Positions 1 to 10,527 of a stretch of 64,000 nucleotides of DNA are shown here, piece by piece. Within the stretch, counting starts at the first letter, position 1, and the number at the start of each line of letters is the position of its first letter. The position numbers and the translations under genes were made by a program. Source of the DNA: Rouxiella chamberiensis (GTDB taxonomy: Bacteria; Pseudomonadota; Gammaproteobacteria; Enterobacterales; Enterobacteriaceae); contig NZ_CP114058.1 of the NCBI RefSeq assembly GCF_026967475.1, positions 3,534,001 through 3,598,000 of the forward strand, in the 5' to 3' direction. The notes under the pieces were generated by a model that was given only the letters and a program-made list of their open reading frames with translations, was not told the origin of the DNA and searched no databases.

Positions 1-827
1 GGGCTCATGCCCTTGCGCAAACGGCGATACATGATGGCAATCATGTCCATCAACGGAATGGCGATAAGCCACAGCGCGGTCACGGGAGTCATCGGCGGAT
101 GGAACGAGGTGCGTGACGTCTGGGTGCATTGCAGCAGGATCCAGATCACGGTAAAGCCGATAAGCGTACTGCCCGCGTCGCCCATGAAGACTTTGAAGCG
201 GCGGCCAAAAACGCCAAGGTTGAGCATGATGTAGGGAATGATGGCGGCTATCATGGCGAAACACCACAGCGCCAGCGAGTCGTTGCCGGAATAGAGCATC
301 ACAACGCCCATCGAGCCGAAGGTCACGCAGGACAACCCGCCCAGCAGGCCGTCGATGCCGTCGACCATATTGAAGGCATTGATGGCGGCCCACACCGCAA
401 ACAGGGTGACCAGATAGCCGAACGGACCCAGCACCATCTGCCACGGACCGATAATGCGCCCGAGGTCATGCAGCACCATATCCCCGTAAACCATCATCAA
501 TACGGCGACCAGCGCCTGAACGCAGGCGCGAATTTTTACGCTGATATCGAATTTATCGTCCAGCGCGCCCACCAGCACCAGTAAACCGGCACAGCCGAGA
601 TAGAGAAATTTATGCGGGATTTGGGGATTGCTGGTCAGAAAGGCGAAGCACACGCCGACATAAACAGAAATGCCGCCCACCAAGGGGATCAATCCTTGAT
701 GACGTTTACGGAAATCCGGTTTATCAACTAATCCAATTTTCTTGGCAATTTTTCTCGCCAAAAATAAAAAGAGAAATGAAAACAAGAAGACAACGACAAG
801 TTCAGTACTCATATTGAGTAAATTCAC
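1..827 (-). CDS. wecA: Undecaprenyl-phosphate GlcNAc-1-phosphate transferase WecA, 3' end cut off
   Basis: WecA is an inner-membrane enzyme that moves GlcNAc-1-phosphate from UDP-GlcNAc onto undecaprenyl phosphate, starting enterobacterial common antigen and many O antigens. The minus-strand frame runs open from the window edge to a GTG at 827 whose translation (VNLLNMSTEL) aligns with the GTG start of E. coli wecA. An in-frame ATG at 812 is a possible internal start. The visible 275 codons carry the LVDKPDFRKRHQG segment, the cytoplasmic LDDKFD motif, the NAFNMVDGIDGL motif and MGDAGST, all hallmarks of the polyprenyl-phosphate HexNAc-1-P transferase family, between hydrophobic helices. The C-terminus lies outside the window. 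It follows rho in the same direction, as in E. coli, where it opens the ECA cluster. Identity is confident. Confidence 0.93.
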   Translation of the reverse strand, partial: MNLLNMSTELVVVFLFSFLFLFLARKIAKKIGLVDKPDFRKRHQGLIPLVGGISVYVGVCFAFLTSNPQIPHKFLYLGCAGLLVLVGALDDKFDISVKIRACVQALVAVLMMVYGDMVLHDLGRIIGPWQMVLGPFGYLVTLFAVWAAINAFNMVDGIDGLLGGLSCVTFGSMGVVMLYSGNDSLALWCFAMIAAIIPYIMLNLGVFGRRFKVFMGDAGSTLIGFTVIWILLQCTQTSRTSFHPPMTPVTALWLIAIPLMDMIAIMYRRLRKGMS

Positions 828-1157
828 AGTTAAAACGTCTCTGCATTAATGGTAAAACTGCACGACTGTTCGGGCAGCGTGGTCGTGAATCTGGCAACAG
901 CCATTACCACCTTGCGGTATAAATGCCATATCCTATGATGACGATTCGAATTTATAGTAGCTTTAATCGATGATGTCGAAACGTCCTTCCTGCCCGCCAT
1001 TGCACAGCGACAAAATAATGAATGTTGCCAACACTGACTATCCGGCGTTATCTGATTGTGAGTTGAATGAGGCAGTATCACTACACATCGTAGCGACCAA
1101 AAGCAAAAAACGCCACGTCTACACGCAGCGTTTTTTATAGGAAGCAACGATTCGTCT
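828..1157 (-). other. Intergenic region between rho and wecA
   Basis: About 330 bases without a convincing gene. The part next to rho holds the rho terminator; the remainder is the untranslated leader and presumed promoter region of the wecA cluster. A 105-codon frame runs across it, but it has no family resemblance, reads through the terminator hairpin and ends beside the wecA start, so I do not call it. Confidence 0.5.
1104..1136 (-). terminator. Rho-independent terminator after rho
   Basis: Read on the minus strand, a hairpin with arms AACGCUGCGU and ACGUGGCGUU (two G-U pairs) is followed by a run of U. It begins some 20 bases after the rho stop codon. Its A-tract on the other side would make it work less well in the opposite direction. 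Confidence 0.75.
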
Positions 1158-2417
1158 TTACGAACGTTTCATCATGTCGAAGAACTCGTCATTAGTTTTG
1201 GTCATTGCCAATTTATTGATGAGGAACTCCATCGCATCGATTTCGCCCATTGGGTGAATAATCTTGCGCAGGATCCACATTTTTTGCAGTTCTTCGGAAG
1301 ATGTCAGCAACTCTTCCTTTCGGGTACCGGAACGGTTGTAGTCGATAGCCGGGAATACGCGCTTCTCGGCGATTTTACGCGCCAGATGCAATTCCATGTT
1401 ACCTGTACCTTTAAACTCTTCGTAGATGACTTCATCCATTTTGGAGCCGGTGTCGACCAGCGCCGTAGCGATGATGGTCAGGCTGCCGCCCTCTTCCACG
1501 TTACGTGCCGCACCGAAGAAGCGTTTTGGACGGTGCAGGGCGTTGGCATCAACACCACCGGTCAGCACTTTACCCGACGCAGGCACAACGGTGTTGTAGG
1601 CACGCGCCAGACGAGTGATGGAGTCCAGAAGGATGATAACGTCTTTCTTGTGCTCGACCAGACGCTTGGCTTTCTCGATAACCATCTCGGCAACCTGCAC
1701 GTGACGCGATGCCGGCTCGTCGAAGGTAGAAGCGATAACTTCACCTTTAACCAGACGCTGCATCTCGGTCACTTCTTCCGGACGTTCGTCGATAAGCAGC
1801 ACCATCAGCACGCAGTCAGGGTGATTGTAGGCAATGCTCTGGGCGATGTTTTGCAGCAGCATGGTTTTACCGGCTTTCGGCGGTGCCACAATCAGACCAC
1901 GCTGACCACGACCAATTGGCGAGGCCAGGTCGAGTACGCGAGCGGTGAGGTCTTCGGTAGAACCGTTACCGCGTTCCATGCGCAGACGCGAGTTGGCATG
2001 CAGTGGGGTAAGGTTTTCAAACAGGATTTTGTTACGGGCGTTTTCTGGTTTGTCGTAGTTGACTTCGTTGACTTTCAACAGCGCGAAATAGCGCTCGCCT
2101 TCTTTTGGCGGTCGGATTTTACCTGAAATGGTATCACCGGTACGGAGGTTGAAGCGGCGGATTTGACTAGGAGAAACGTAGATATCATCTGGACCGGCGA
2201 GGTAGGAGCTGTCACCCGAGCGGAGGAAACCGAATCCGTCCTGCAGTATCTCCAGAACACCGTCACCGAAGATATCTTCTCCGCTCTTGGCGTGCTGCTT
2301 CAGGATTGAAAAGATGATGTCTTGCTTACGCATGCGGGCCTGGTTTTCCAGCCCCATATTTTCGCCGAGGGCAATCAGCTCAGAGACCGGCGTATTCTTT
2401 AATTCGGTAAGATTCAT
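1158..2417 (-). CDS. rho: Transcription termination factor Rho
   Basis: Hexameric RNA-dependent ATPase that threads nascent RNA and dissociates elongating RNA polymerase. The 419 residues equal the E. coli length and nearly the same sequence is seen throughout. The N-terminal helical and CSD RNA-binding domain includes GFGFLR (61-66). The Walker A loop is at about 174-186 with K181 and K184 (APPKAGKTM), Walker B is DVIILLDS, and the secondary RNA-binding Q and R loops are intact ([15 protein letters not shown]). The C-terminus FFDMMKRS is conserved. The ATG at 2417 matches the known start. It is transcribed after trxA on the same strand with a long leader, where Rho normally limits its own expression. 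Essential in E. coli, and intact here. Confidence 0.99.
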   Translation of the reverse strand: MNLTELKNTPVSELIALGENMGLENQARMRKQDIIFSILKQHAKSGEDIFGDGVLEILQDGFGFLRSGDSSYLAGPDDIYVSPSQIRRFNLRTGDTISGKIRPPKEGERYFALLKVNEVNYDKPENARNKILFENLTPLHANSRLRMERGNGSTEDLTARVLDLASPIGRGQRGLIVAPPKAGKTMLLQNIAQSIAYNHPDCVLMVLLIDERPEEVTEMQRLVKGEVIASTFDEPASRHVQVAEMVIEKAKRLVEHKKDVIILLDSITRLARAYNTVVPASGKVLTGGVDANALHRPKRFFGAARNVEEGGSLTIIATALVDTGSKMDEVIYEEFKGTGNMELHLARKIAEKRVFPAIDYNRSGTRKEELLTSSEELQKMWILRKIIHPMGEIDAMEFLINKLAMTKTNDEFFDMMKRS

Positions 2418-2874
2418 AATGGTGGGTTCTTAAACTCGGGGTATGTCTCGAAAAACTGTCGTGAATGAGGATGGCAAGGGTGGTCCGTGCCAGCTTAAAT
2501 AACTTAGGGTAAAGACATTCAATTTGCAGCTTCTGATTACAGGTCACGGGCGAGGCTCGCGAGCTATTTCTTGAAAGAGGGCAGACTTAAATTGAAGGTG
2601 TCTCAAAGCCGATTTTTTTGAAACCGTTAGATTGTCAAAGCACATCGCCATTACACCTGTTTTTCAACGAGGCTTATTCTATGTAAGCAGTTTTTATCAA
2701 AGCAACTTTAATAGGCAGATGGTTTCGACACAGAGTAAAACGCTAGAATCAAACTACAGGTAAGCTCAAATATGCAGTAAGCGTAAACTTAGCACGCTTC
2801 TTTGCAGGCGTCTAGCGGTCAGTGTGAAAAACACACGTTGCCCGCCAAACGCCTGATTTTGGTCATTCAATCGA
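2418..2874 (-). other. Long rho leader / trxA-rho intergenic region
   Basis: About 457 bases. In E. coli this place holds a long untranslated leader, a short rhoL leader peptide and attenuation sites through which Rho acts on its own mRNA. I could not find a frame resembling rhoL. A TTGACA hexamer is present near 2632-2637 on the minus strand but without a clear -10. I can support only a leader function. Confidence 0.4.
2812..2864 (-). terminator. Imperfect palindrome downstream of trxA
   Basis: AGGCGTTTGGCGG and CCGCTAGACGCCT face each other, with an inner GTGTG/CACAC stem. The structure starts some 20 bases after the trxA stop. There is no clean U-tract, so it may only be a 3' end-stabilising or weak termination structure. 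Confidence 0.35.
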
Positions 2875-3201
2875 TTACAGGTTGGCGTTGAGGAACTCTT
2901 TCAACTGACCTTTGGACAGTGCGCCGACCTTGGTCGCCGCCACTTCGCCGTCCTTGAACAACAGCAGGGTCGGGATGCCGCGGATACCGTATTTAGGTGC
3001 GGTGCCCGGGTTTTCGTCGATGTTCAGTTTGGCAACAGTCAGCTTGCCTTCGAACTCGACAGCGATCTCGTCCAGGATCGGAGCAATCATCTTGCAAGGA
3101 CCACACCATTCTGCCCAGAAATCGACCAGCACCAGTCCATCGGCTTTCAGTACTTCTGCATCGAAACTGTCATCAGAAAGGTGAATAATTTTATCGCTCA
3201 T
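2875..3201 (-). CDS. trxA: Thioredoxin 1
   Basis: Small cytoplasmic dithiol protein that reduces disulfides in ribonucleotide reductase, methionine sulfoxide reductase and other proteins, and is itself recharged by thioredoxin reductase. The 108-residue product has the thioredoxin fold landmarks: the WCGPC active site (W32-C36), the buried DFWAEW segment before it, and the cis-proline loop [11 protein letters not shown]. Length and sequence fit E. coli TrxA. The ATG at 3201 has an upstream purine-rich ribosome site. It lies divergently from rhlB, sharing a 132-base regulatory gap, and upstream of rho, the standard enterobacterial arrangement. Confidence 0.98.
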   Translation of the reverse strand: MSDKIIHLSDDSFDAEVLKADGLVLVDFWAEWCGPCKMIAPILDEIAVEFEGKLTVAKLNIDENPGTAPKYGIRGIPTLLLFKDGEVAATKVGALSKGQLKEFLNANL

Positions 3202-3333
3202 GTTCTACTCCAAAGGATTATCTTTACCTTGTTGATGTAGCATTAACCAACAGTAGGTTGACTCTATTTCACCACGTTTATTTCAACGGATATGCTTTCG
3301 TAAAGCAATAGTTAGCTGATATTCTACCACACT

Positions 3334-4636
3334 ATGAGCAAAACACACTTAACCGAACAGAAGTTTTCCGACTTCGCCCTGCACCCGCTGGCAGTCGAAG
3401 CCCTTGAAAAGAAAGGGTTTCATTACTGCACGCCTATCCAGGCATTGGCACTCCCCATCACACTCTCCGGACGTGATGTTGCAGGTCAGGCGCAAACCGG
3501 TACCGGCAAGACGCTGGCTTTTTTAGCGTCTACTTTCCATTATCTGCTTTCCAACCCGCCTGCTGAAGGTCGCCAGACCAATCAGCCGCGTGCCTTGATT
3601 ATGGCACCGACGCGCGAATTGGCAGTACAAATTCATTCAGATGCCGAAGCGCTTTCTGAATCAACCGGACTGAAACTCGGTCTGGCCTACGGTGGCGACG
3701 GCTACGACAAACAGCTTAAAGTGCTGGAAAGCGGCGTTGATATCCTGATTGGCACCACTGGCCGTTTAATCGATTACGCAAAACAGAACCACGTTAATCT
3801 GGGTGCCATCCAGGTCGTCGTGCTGGACGAAGCCGATCGCATGTTCGATCTCGGCTTTATCAAAGACATCCGCTGGCTGTTCCGCCGGATGCCGCCTGCC
3901 ACCCAGCGTCTCAACATGCTGGTTCTCCGCAACGCTTTCATATCGCGTTAAAGAGCTGGCGTTCGAAAACATGAACAATGCCGAGTCGATTGAAATCGAA
4001 CCGGAACAGAAAACGGGTCACCGTATTCAGGAAGAACTTTTCTATCCTTCGAATGAAGAGAAAATGCGTCTTCTGCAAACCCTTATAGAAGAAGAGTGGC
4101 CAGACCGCTGCATCATCTTCGCCAACACCAAGCACCGCTGTGAAGATGTCTGGGGCCATCTGGCTGCCGACGGACACCGCGTGGGCCTGCTGACCGGCGA
4201 CGTGGCGCAGAAGAAACGCCTGCGCGTGCTGGAAGATTTCACCAAGGGTGATCTCGACATTCTGGTCGCGACCGACGTCGCTGCCCGTGGTCTGCACATT
4301 CCTGCAGTAACCCACGTCTTCAACTATGACCTGCCTGACGACTGCGAAGACTATGTTCACCGCATCGGCCGTACCGGTCGTGCCGGCCTGAGCGGTCACT
4401 CGATTAGCCTGGCCTGTGAAGAGTACGCGCTGAATCTGCCTGCTATCGAAACCTATACCGGTCACAGCATTCCTGTCAGCAAATACAACAGCGATGCCCT
4501 GCTGACCGGCCTGCCTGCGCCGAAACGTCTTGCACGTACCCGCAACGGCAACGGCCCGCGCCGTAATTCGTCCTCCTCATCTTCTTCACGACGCGGTGGT
4601 AATGCACCACGTAACAACCGCAAACGTTCGGGCTGA
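3334..4636 (+). pseudogene. rhlB: ATP-dependent RNA helicase RhlB, frameshifted as sequenced
   Basis: DEAD-box helicase of the RNA degradosome, where it unwinds structured RNA for PNPase and RNase E. Motifs are in order: Q motif near [18 protein letters not shown] (53-60), PTRELA, TTGR, DEAD (165-168), then in the next frame [14 protein letters not shown] and HRIGRTGR. The basic Ser/Arg/Asn-rich tail is also present. The first frame stops at 3951; the second continues to 4636. The reading jumps at 3921-3922, where CTGG replaces the CTG expected before TTC-TCC-GCA (the SAT motif). Removing one G restores 433 codons, close to the E. coli protein. As it stands the product would lose helicase domain 2. 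A sequencing error and a real inactivation are both possible. Confidence 0.93.
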
Positions 4637-4641
4637 AAACT

Positions 4642-6138
4642 ATGCTGAGTTCCACCTCACTTTATGCAGCGATCGATCTGGGCTCCAACAGCTTTCATAT
4701 GCTGGTGGTCCGTGAGGTGGCAGGCAGTATTCAAACGCTGGCCAGAATCAAACGTAAAGTGCGTCTGGCTGCCGGACTGGATAAAAACAGTCATCTCTCT
4801 GCGGAAGCCATGCAGCGCGGATGGCAGTGCCTGAAGTTATTTTCCGAACGTTTACAGGATATTCCGCGCGAACAAATTCGCGTGGTGGCGACGGCAACGC
4901 TGCGTCTGGCGAAAAATGCCGATGCGTTTCTTGCAGTGGCCGAACAGATCCTGGGCTGTGAAATTCAGGTGATTAGCGGAGAAGAAGAAGCGCGGCTGAT
5001 CTACCACGGTGTCGCTCATACTACCGGCGGTCCCGATCAGCGTCTGGTCGTCGACATTGGCGGCGGCAGCACCGAGCTGGTAACCGGCACGGGTGCGCAG
5101 GCCAACTCGCTGTTTAGCCTATCCATGGGCTGTGTCACCTGGCTCGAACGTTATTTCTCCGACCGCAGTCTGGCCCGGGAGAACTTCGAGCAGGCCGAGC
5201 AGGCCGCCATCGAGATGATTCTGCCCGTTGCACCCGAACTGATTGCCAAGGGTTGGCAGGTTTGCGTCGGCGCGTCCGGCACCGTTCAGGCGTTGCAGGA
5301 AATCATGGTCGCGCAGGGCATGGACGAGCGGATCACCTTGTCCAAACTGCAACAGCTTAAACAGCGCGCCATTCAGTGCGGCAAGCTCGAAGAGCTGGAA
5401 ATCGAAGGTCTGACGCTGGAACGTGCGCTGGTTTTCCCGAGCGGACTGTCGATTCTCATCGCCATCTTCAAGACGCTGAACATCGAATCGATGATGCTGG
5501 CAGGCGGCGCGCTGCGCGAAGGTCTGGTGTACGGCATGCTGCATCTGCCGGTGGAACAGGATATTCGTCAACGCACGCTGCACAATCTGCAACGCCGTTA
5601 TCTGCTCGACGTCGAGCAGGCAAACCGCGTGGCGGCACTGGCCGAAAACTTTTCGCAGCAGGTTTCGAGCACCTGGCAACTGGATGCTCGCGCCCGCGAG
5701 TTGCTGACCAGCGCCTGCCTGATTCATGAAATCGGGCTGAGTGTCGATTTCAAACAGGCGCAGAACCATGCCGCCTACCTGATTCGCCATCTCGATTTGC
5801 CGGGCTTTACGCCTGCGCAGAAAAAACTGCTGGCCACGCTGCTGCAAAACCAGAGCAGCAATCTTGATTTGCCGTTGCTGAATCAGCAAAACGCGCTGCC
5901 GCCACGTCAGGCGGAGCGCCTTTGTCGCATCATGCGTCTGGCGATTATCTTTGCCAGCCGCCGTCGCGACGACACGTTGCCTGCGGTTCGGCTGCGCGCC
6001 AACGACGACGAGTTGAACGTGCTGGTACCGACCGGATGGCTGGAGCAGCATCCTTTGCGGGCCGAAGAGCTGGAACAGGAAAGCCATTGGCAAAGTTACG
6101 TGCATTGGCCGCTGTATATCGAAGAAGCCAGCAAATAG
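4642..6138 (+). CDS. gppA: Guanosine-5'-triphosphate,3'-diphosphate pyrophosphatase GppA
   Basis: Converts pppGpp to ppGpp in the stringent response and also has exopolyphosphatase activity. It belongs to the Ppx/GppA family of the actin/Hsp70 ATPase superfamily. Of the 498 residues, the first part carries the [11 protein letters not shown] phosphate loop, [10 protein letters not shown], and [10 protein letters not shown] near residue 135. The C-terminal half is the HD-like helical domain found in family members ([23 protein letters not shown]). It starts five bases after the rhlB stop, so the two are probably co-transcribed; no strong ribosome site is visible in the gap. A terminator follows. 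Slightly longer than the 494-residue E. coli protein. Confidence 0.97.
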   Translation: MLSSTSLYAAIDLGSNSFHMLVVREVAGSIQTLARIKRKVRLAAGLDKNSHLSAEAMQRGWQCLKLFSERLQDIPREQIRVVATATLRLAKNADAFLAVAEQILGCEIQVISGEEEARLIYHGVAHTTGGPDQRLVVDIGGGSTELVTGTGAQANSLFSLSMGCVTWLERYFSDRSLARENFEQAEQAAIEMILPVAPELIAKGWQVCVGASGTVQALQEIMVAQGMDERITLSKLQQLKQRAIQCGKLEELEIEGLTLERALVFPSGLSILIAIFKTLNIESMMLAGGALREGLVYGMLHLPVEQDIRQRTLHNLQRRYLLDVEQANRVAALAENFSQQVSSTWQLDARARELLTSACLIHEIGLSVDFKQAQNHAAYLIRHLDLPGFTPAQKKLLATLLQNQSSNLDLPLLNQQNALPPRQAERLCRIMRLAIIFASRRRDDTLPAVRLRANDDELNVLVPTGWLEQHPLRAEELEQESHWQSYVHWPLYIEEASK

Positions 6139-6182
6139 TCGCCTAATCGCCATAAATTGGTGTTTAGGGTGCAAAATAACAA

Positions 6183-6206
6183 GGGAGCCATCGGCTCCCT
6201 TTTTTA
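6183..6206 (+). terminator. Terminator after gppA
   Basis: Perfect GGGAGCC / GGCTCCC stem with an ATC loop followed by six or more T. It sits between the convergent genes gppA and rep. Confidence 0.85.
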
Positions 6207-6237
6207 TTGGCTGTGTGAAACGGGCCGGGCGTAGAGA

Positions 6238-8274
6238 TCAGCTCTTGTTTTGCCCGGCGGCTTTGGCACTGGCGAGCTGCGCACGGATTTTCTCGAGGTG
6301 GCTCTGCCCTTTCACCATGCGCTCCTGCGGCGACACGACTTTACGCTCGCTTTCCCACGCGAGGTCGTCCTGCGGCAGTTCGTGCAGGAATCGGCTCACC
6401 TCGGGGCGCAGCATTTCTCCGTATTGACGGCGTTCGCGGCAGTGGGTGAAAAACAGCTCTTTCTGCGCGCGGGTAATGCCCACATACGCCAGACGTCGTT
6501 CTTCGTCGACGTTGTCTTCATCCATGCTGCTCTGATGCGGCAACAGCCCTTCTTCCATGCCCACCAGAAAGACATACGGAAACTCCAGCCCCTTCGAGGC
6601 ATGCAGCGTCATCAGCTGAACCTGATCCAGCTCTTCGTCGTTTTCGCCCCGCTCCATCATGTCGCGCAGGGTAAAACGCGTGACGACCTGCGTCAGCGTC
6701 ATCGGCTCGTCGAGATCGGTGCCTTCCAGCATTTCCGTCATCCAGCTAAACAGCTGATTGACGTTTTTCATGCGCATTTCCGCCGCTTTCGGGCTGGGCG
6801 AGGTTTCAAACAACCAGCTTTCGTAATCCATGCCGTGAATCAGGTCGCGCACGGCGGCGATTGGCTCGCGTTCAACCTGCTCGGCAATACTGCCCATCCA
6901 GTGAGTAAAACGTTGCAGCGATTCCAGACCGCGACCGGTCAGGGTTTGGCTCAGCCCAAAATCGGAGCTGGCCTTGAACAGACCTTTATTGCGCTGATTG
7001 GCCCACTCGCCGAGCTTTTGCAGCGTGGCGGCACCGATTTCACGGCGCGGCGTATTCACGATACGCAAAAAGGCGCTGTCGTCGTCGGGATTGGTCAATA
7101 CCCGCAGATAGGCCAGTAGATCTTTAATCTCGGGACGCGAGAAGAACGAGGTACCGCCCGAAATACGATACGGAATGCGGTTCTGCATCAGCATTTTTTC
7201 AAACAGCCGCGACTGGTGATTTCCGCGATACAAGATGGCGTAATCGCCGTGCTGCGTCTTGTTGACGAAACGGTGAGCAATCAATTCACCGACCACGCGT
7301 TCGGCCTCGTGGTCTTCATTGTTGGCCGTAATCACCTTTAGCGGCTGCCCGTAAGCCAGCTCGGAAAACAGCCGTTTTTCAAACACGTGCGGGTTATTGG
7401 CGATCAGGATATTGGCGGCTTTCAGGATCCGCTGCGAAGAGCGGTAATTCTGCTCCAGCTTGATAACCTGCAAGGCCGGAAAATCTTCCTTCAATAACAC
7501 CAGATTCTGCGGCCGCGCACCGCGCCACGAATAAATCGACTGATCATCGTCGCCCACCACGGTAAAGCGCGCCCGATTGCCCACCAGCAGTTTCACCATC
7601 ATGTACTGACTGGTGTTGGTATCCTGATATTCATCCACCAGCAGATAGCGTAGCTTGTTCTGCCAGCGTTCGCGCACTTCTTCATTGCGTTGCAACAGAA
7701 GCGTCGGCAGGAGGATCAGGTCGTCGAAGTCGAGAATATTACAGGCACGCATATGATCATGATAAAGGCCGTAGCACAGCGCGAAGATCTGATCACGTTC
7801 GGATCGCGCCAGCTTGGCGGCGCCGCTCGGGTCAATCAGATCGTTTTTCCAGTTGGAGATCGTCGAGATCAACTGCTGCAACAGCGTCTTGTCGTTTTCC
7901 AGCCACTTTTCACTCAACTCTTTGAGCAGCGCCAGCTGGTCCTGATCGTCAAAGAGCGAAAAGTTGGACTTCATGCCGAGCGCCGCGTATTCGCGCTTGA
8001 TGATTTCAAGACCCAGCGTGTGGAAAGTCGAAATCAGTAATCCCCGCGACTCTTTACGGCCCAGCGTTTGCGACACGCGCTCTTTCATCTCGCGCGCGGC
8101 CTTGTTGGTAAAGGTCACGGCGGCAATATGCCGCGGCTGATAGCCGCATTCGCGGATCAGGTGAGCGATTTTATTGGTGATGACCCGCGTTTTCCCCGAG
8201 CCGGCACCGGCCAGAACCAGGCAGGGTCCGGTAACGAATTCGACGGCATGTTGTTGGCTGGGATTTAATCGCAT
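6238..8274 (-). CDS. rep: ATP-dependent DNA helicase Rep
   Basis: Superfamily 1A 3'-5' helicase that travels with the replisome and removes proteins, notably RNA polymerase, ahead of the fork; it also serves phage and plasmid replication. The product (678 residues from ATG 8274) starts MRLNPSQQ like the E. coli protein. It carries Walker A GAGSGKT (23-29), [15 protein letters not shown] (motif II), [13 protein letters not shown] (motif III), LEQNYRSS (motif IV), [16 protein letters not shown] (motif V) and YVGITRAQ (motif VI). An ATG six codons upstream at 8292 is in frame, but homology favours 8274. The tail after the helicase core is lysine-rich and variable. It converges on gppA and stands alone with its own promoter region. 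Confidence 0.97.
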   Translation of the reverse strand: MRLNPSQQHAVEFVTGPCLVLAGAGSGKTRVITNKIAHLIRECGYQPRHIAAVTFTNKAAREMKERVSQTLGRKESRGLLISTFHTLGLEIIKREYAALGMKSNFSLFDDQDQLALLKELSEKWLENDKTLLQQLISTISNWKNDLIDPSGAAKLARSERDQIFALCYGLYHDHMRACNILDFDDLILLPTLLLQRNEEVRERWQNKLRYLLVDEYQDTNTSQYMMVKLLVGNRARFTVVGDDDQSIYSWRGARPQNLVLLKEDFPALQVIKLEQNYRSSQRILKAANILIANNPHVFEKRLFSELAYGQPLKVITANNEDHEAERVVGELIAHRFVNKTQHGDYAILYRGNHQSRLFEKMLMQNRIPYRISGGTSFFSRPEIKDLLAYLRVLTNPDDDSAFLRIVNTPRREIGAATLQKLGEWANQRNKGLFKASSDFGLSQTLTGRGLESLQRFTHWMGSIAEQVEREPIAAVRDLIHGMDYESWLFETSPSPKAAEMRMKNVNQLFSWMTEMLEGTDLDEPMTLTQVVTRFTLRDMMERGENDEELDQVQLMTLHASKGLEFPYVFLVGMEEGLLPHQSSMDEDNVDEERRLAYVGITRAQKELFFTHCRERRQYGEMLRPEVSRFLHELPQDDLAWESERKVVSPQERMVKGQSHLEKIRAQLASAKAAGQNKS

Positions 8275-8459
8275 TGGGTTATTTCTGCTCACTTGAAAGA
8301 CGCGGAGGGGGATTGTAGCAGAAACTTTCGCTGGAAATGACAGTCAAAACTTTCAAGTTCAACGCCGGGCGTTATCGCGCAATCCACTTCTGCCGTTGCA
8401 GATGTTACATTACGCGCCTGAGCAGTTTTTAATTAATCCTCTATAAAGGTTCTACTATT

Positions 8460-8741
8460 ATGGCGAATACCGCATCTGCATTACACATCCTGGTAGCTGA
8501 CGAAAGCAAAGCCAACGACCTGCTGGCGCAGCTGGAAAAAGGCGCGGATTTTCAGGAACTGGCGCGCAAGCACTCTACCTGTCCGTCCAAGCGTGACGGC
8601 GGATCGCTCGGCGAATTCCGCAAAGGCGACATGGTGCCAGCGTTCGATAAAGTGGTGTTCAGCGGCGAACTGCTGAAACCGCTGGGCCCGGTAAAAACCC
8701 AGTTTGGTTACCACTTGATCAAAGTGCTGTACCGCAACTAA
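8460..8741 (+). CDS. ppiC: Peptidyl-prolyl cis-trans isomerase C (parvulin)
   Basis: Small cytoplasmic parvulin that speeds cis-trans isomerisation of peptide bonds before proline. The 93-residue protein is a single rotamase domain with the family signatures ALHILV near the start, [34 protein letters not shown] and the C-terminal [14 protein letters not shown]. It has no signal peptide, in line with a cytosolic location. The ATG at 8460 follows a weak AAAGG-like site. It is divergent from rep and converges on ilvC, with a shared terminator between, exactly as in E. coli. Confidence 0.97.
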   Translation: MANTASALHILVADESKANDLLAQLEKGADFQELARKHSTCPSKRDGGSLGEFRKGDMVPAFDKVVFSGELLKPLGPVKTQFGYHLIKVLYRN

Positions 8742-8796
8742 TCACGCCTCGTTGCGCGTGATAGCCGTATTACGACATTATCCATTGCGTAATAAA

Positions 8797-8826
8797 GAAA
8801 AGCACCGCCTGCGCGGTGCTTTTTGT
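8797..8826. terminator. Bidirectional terminator between ppiC and ilvC
   Basis: AGCACCGC / GCGGTGCT stem (8801-8820) with a CTGC loop, flanked by A-tracts on the left and T-tracts on the right, so it can end transcripts from both convergent genes. Confidence 0.85.
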
Positions 8827-8867
8827 TTTCTTTTTATTCTCGGGTACAGCCTGCTTTGGATTAACGG

Positions 8868-10345
8868 TTAGCTGGCAACCGCAATGCGTTTCATGTCGGT
8901 CATGTAGCCACGCAGTTTGTGACCCACCGCTTCGATGGCGTGGGCACGAATGGCTTCGTTCACGTCACGCAGTTGAGCGTTGTCGACTTCTGTCGCGGCA
9001 ACGGATTTACCCAGGTCACCGGCTTGCAGCGTCGTCATGAACTCTTTCAGCAACGGCACGGCGGCGTTGGCGAACAGGTAGTTACCGTATTCTGCGGTAT
9101 CGGAGATAACCACGTTCATTTCGTACAGACGCTTACGGGCAATGGTGTTGGCAATCAGCGGCAGCTCGTGCAGTGATTCGTAATAGGCAGACTCTTCAAT
9201 GATGCCGGAAGACACCATGGTTTCGAAGGCCAGCTCAACGCCTGCTTTCACCATCGCAATCATGACAACGCCGTGATCGAAGTACTCCTGCTCGGAGATT
9301 TTGCCTTCGAACTGCGGCGCGTTTTCAAATGCGGTTGCGCCGGTCTCTTCGCGCCAGGTCAGCAGTTTCACGTCGTCCGCCGCCCAGTCAGCCATCATGC
9401 CGCTTGAGAACTCGCCGGAGATGATGTCATCCATGTGTTTCTGGAACAGCGGTGCCATGATCTCTTTCAGCTGGTTTCGGACAGCGCGAAGGCACGCAGT
9501 TTCGCCGGGTTGGACAGGCGATCCATCATCAGGGTGATACCGCCCTGCTTCAGCGCTTCGGTGATGGTTTCCCAGCCGAATTGCAGCAGTTTTTCTGCAT
9601 AGGCCGCGTCAACACCTTCCGCTACCAGCTTGTCGAAGCACAGCAGAGAACCGGCTTGCAGCATACCGCACAGAATTGTCTGCTCGCCCATCAGGTCGGA
9701 TTTCACTTCCGCAACGAAAGAGGATTCCAGCACGCCCGCACGGTGACCGCCGGTTGCTGCCGCCCAGGCTTTGGCAATCGCCATGCCTTCGCCTTTTGGA
9801 TCGTTTTCTGGGTGTACCGCAATCAGCGTCGGCACGCCGAAACCACGTTTGTACTCTTCGCGAACTTCGGTGCCCGGACATTTTGGCGCCACCATCACGA
9901 CCGTGATGTCTTTACGGATTTCTTCGCCCACTTCAACGATGTTGAAACCGTGAGAGTAACCCAGCGCCGCGCCGTCTTTCATCAGAGGCTGAACCGCTTT
10001 GACCACCGCGCTGTGCTGCTTGTCCGGCGTCAGGTTAACCACCAGATCGGCCTGCGGGATCAGTTCTTCGTAGGTGCCGACTTTAAAGCCGTTTTCGGTC
10101 GCCTTGCGCCATGAAGCACGCTTCTCGGCAATGGCTTCGGCACGCAGGGTGTAGGAGACGTCCAGACCGGAGTCACGCATGTTCAGACCCTGGTTCAGGC
10201 CCTGTGCGCCACAACCAACGATCACCACTTTTTTACCTTTTAGGAAGCTGGCTTCGTCGGCGAATTCATCGCGGCTCATGAAGCGGCATTTGCCTAATTG
10301 CGCCAGCTGCTGACGCAGGTTCAATGTGTTGAAATAGTTAGCCAT
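8868..10345 (-). pseudogene. ilvC: Ketol-acid reductoisomerase, frameshifted as sequenced
   Basis: IlvC isomerises and reduces acetolactate or acetohydroxybutyrate with NADPH and Mg2+, the second common step to valine and isoleucine. It is the long class II form. The first frame starts [13 protein letters not shown] and includes the nucleotide-binding [16 protein letters not shown] and [13 protein letters not shown]. It stops after FALSETS at 9467. The second frame resumes at [12 protein letters not shown] and continues through the duplicated knotted C-terminal domain to IAVAS. At about 9467-9475 the minus strand reads GAAACCAGCTG where GAACAGCTG (Glu-Gln-Leu) is expected, a two-base excess; one missing base is the alternative. 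The total span is exactly two bases over the 492 codons of E. coli ilvC. If real, the cell would be an Ile/Val auxotroph. Confidence 0.94.
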
Positions 10346-10467
10346 GATAAAACTCCGTTCGCGGTTGTTAGGTACTTCAGAAATGGTTTAACCCGATACT
10401 TCGAGTTGGTTTAGACACTATATGACAAGTGTTTCATTGCTTAAATTGATATATTAAGAAGATGATA

Positions 10468-10482
10468 TTGCAGTTTATGCAA
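10468..10482. promoter_or_regulatory. Probable IlvY operator in the ilvC-ilvY gap
   Basis: TTGCA-GTTTA-TGCAA is a perfect palindrome with the T-N11-A pattern of LysR-family sites. It lies between the divergent genes, about 45 bases before the ilvY start. IlvY of E. coli binds tandem operators here and activates ilvC when acetolactate or acetohydroxybutyrate is present. A second, less perfect site probably lies nearer ilvC but I could not delimit it. Confidence 0.6.
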
Positions 10483-10527
10483 CGTCGATGAATCCTTACC
10501 CTGCGCATGACAATGCTGGAAAAACCT

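Noticed and set aside
830..1147. 105-codon frame between wecA and rho
   Set aside because: Runs through the rho terminator and shows no conserved features.
2418..2640. rhoL leader peptide
   Set aside because: No short frame resembling the E. coli leader could be recognised.
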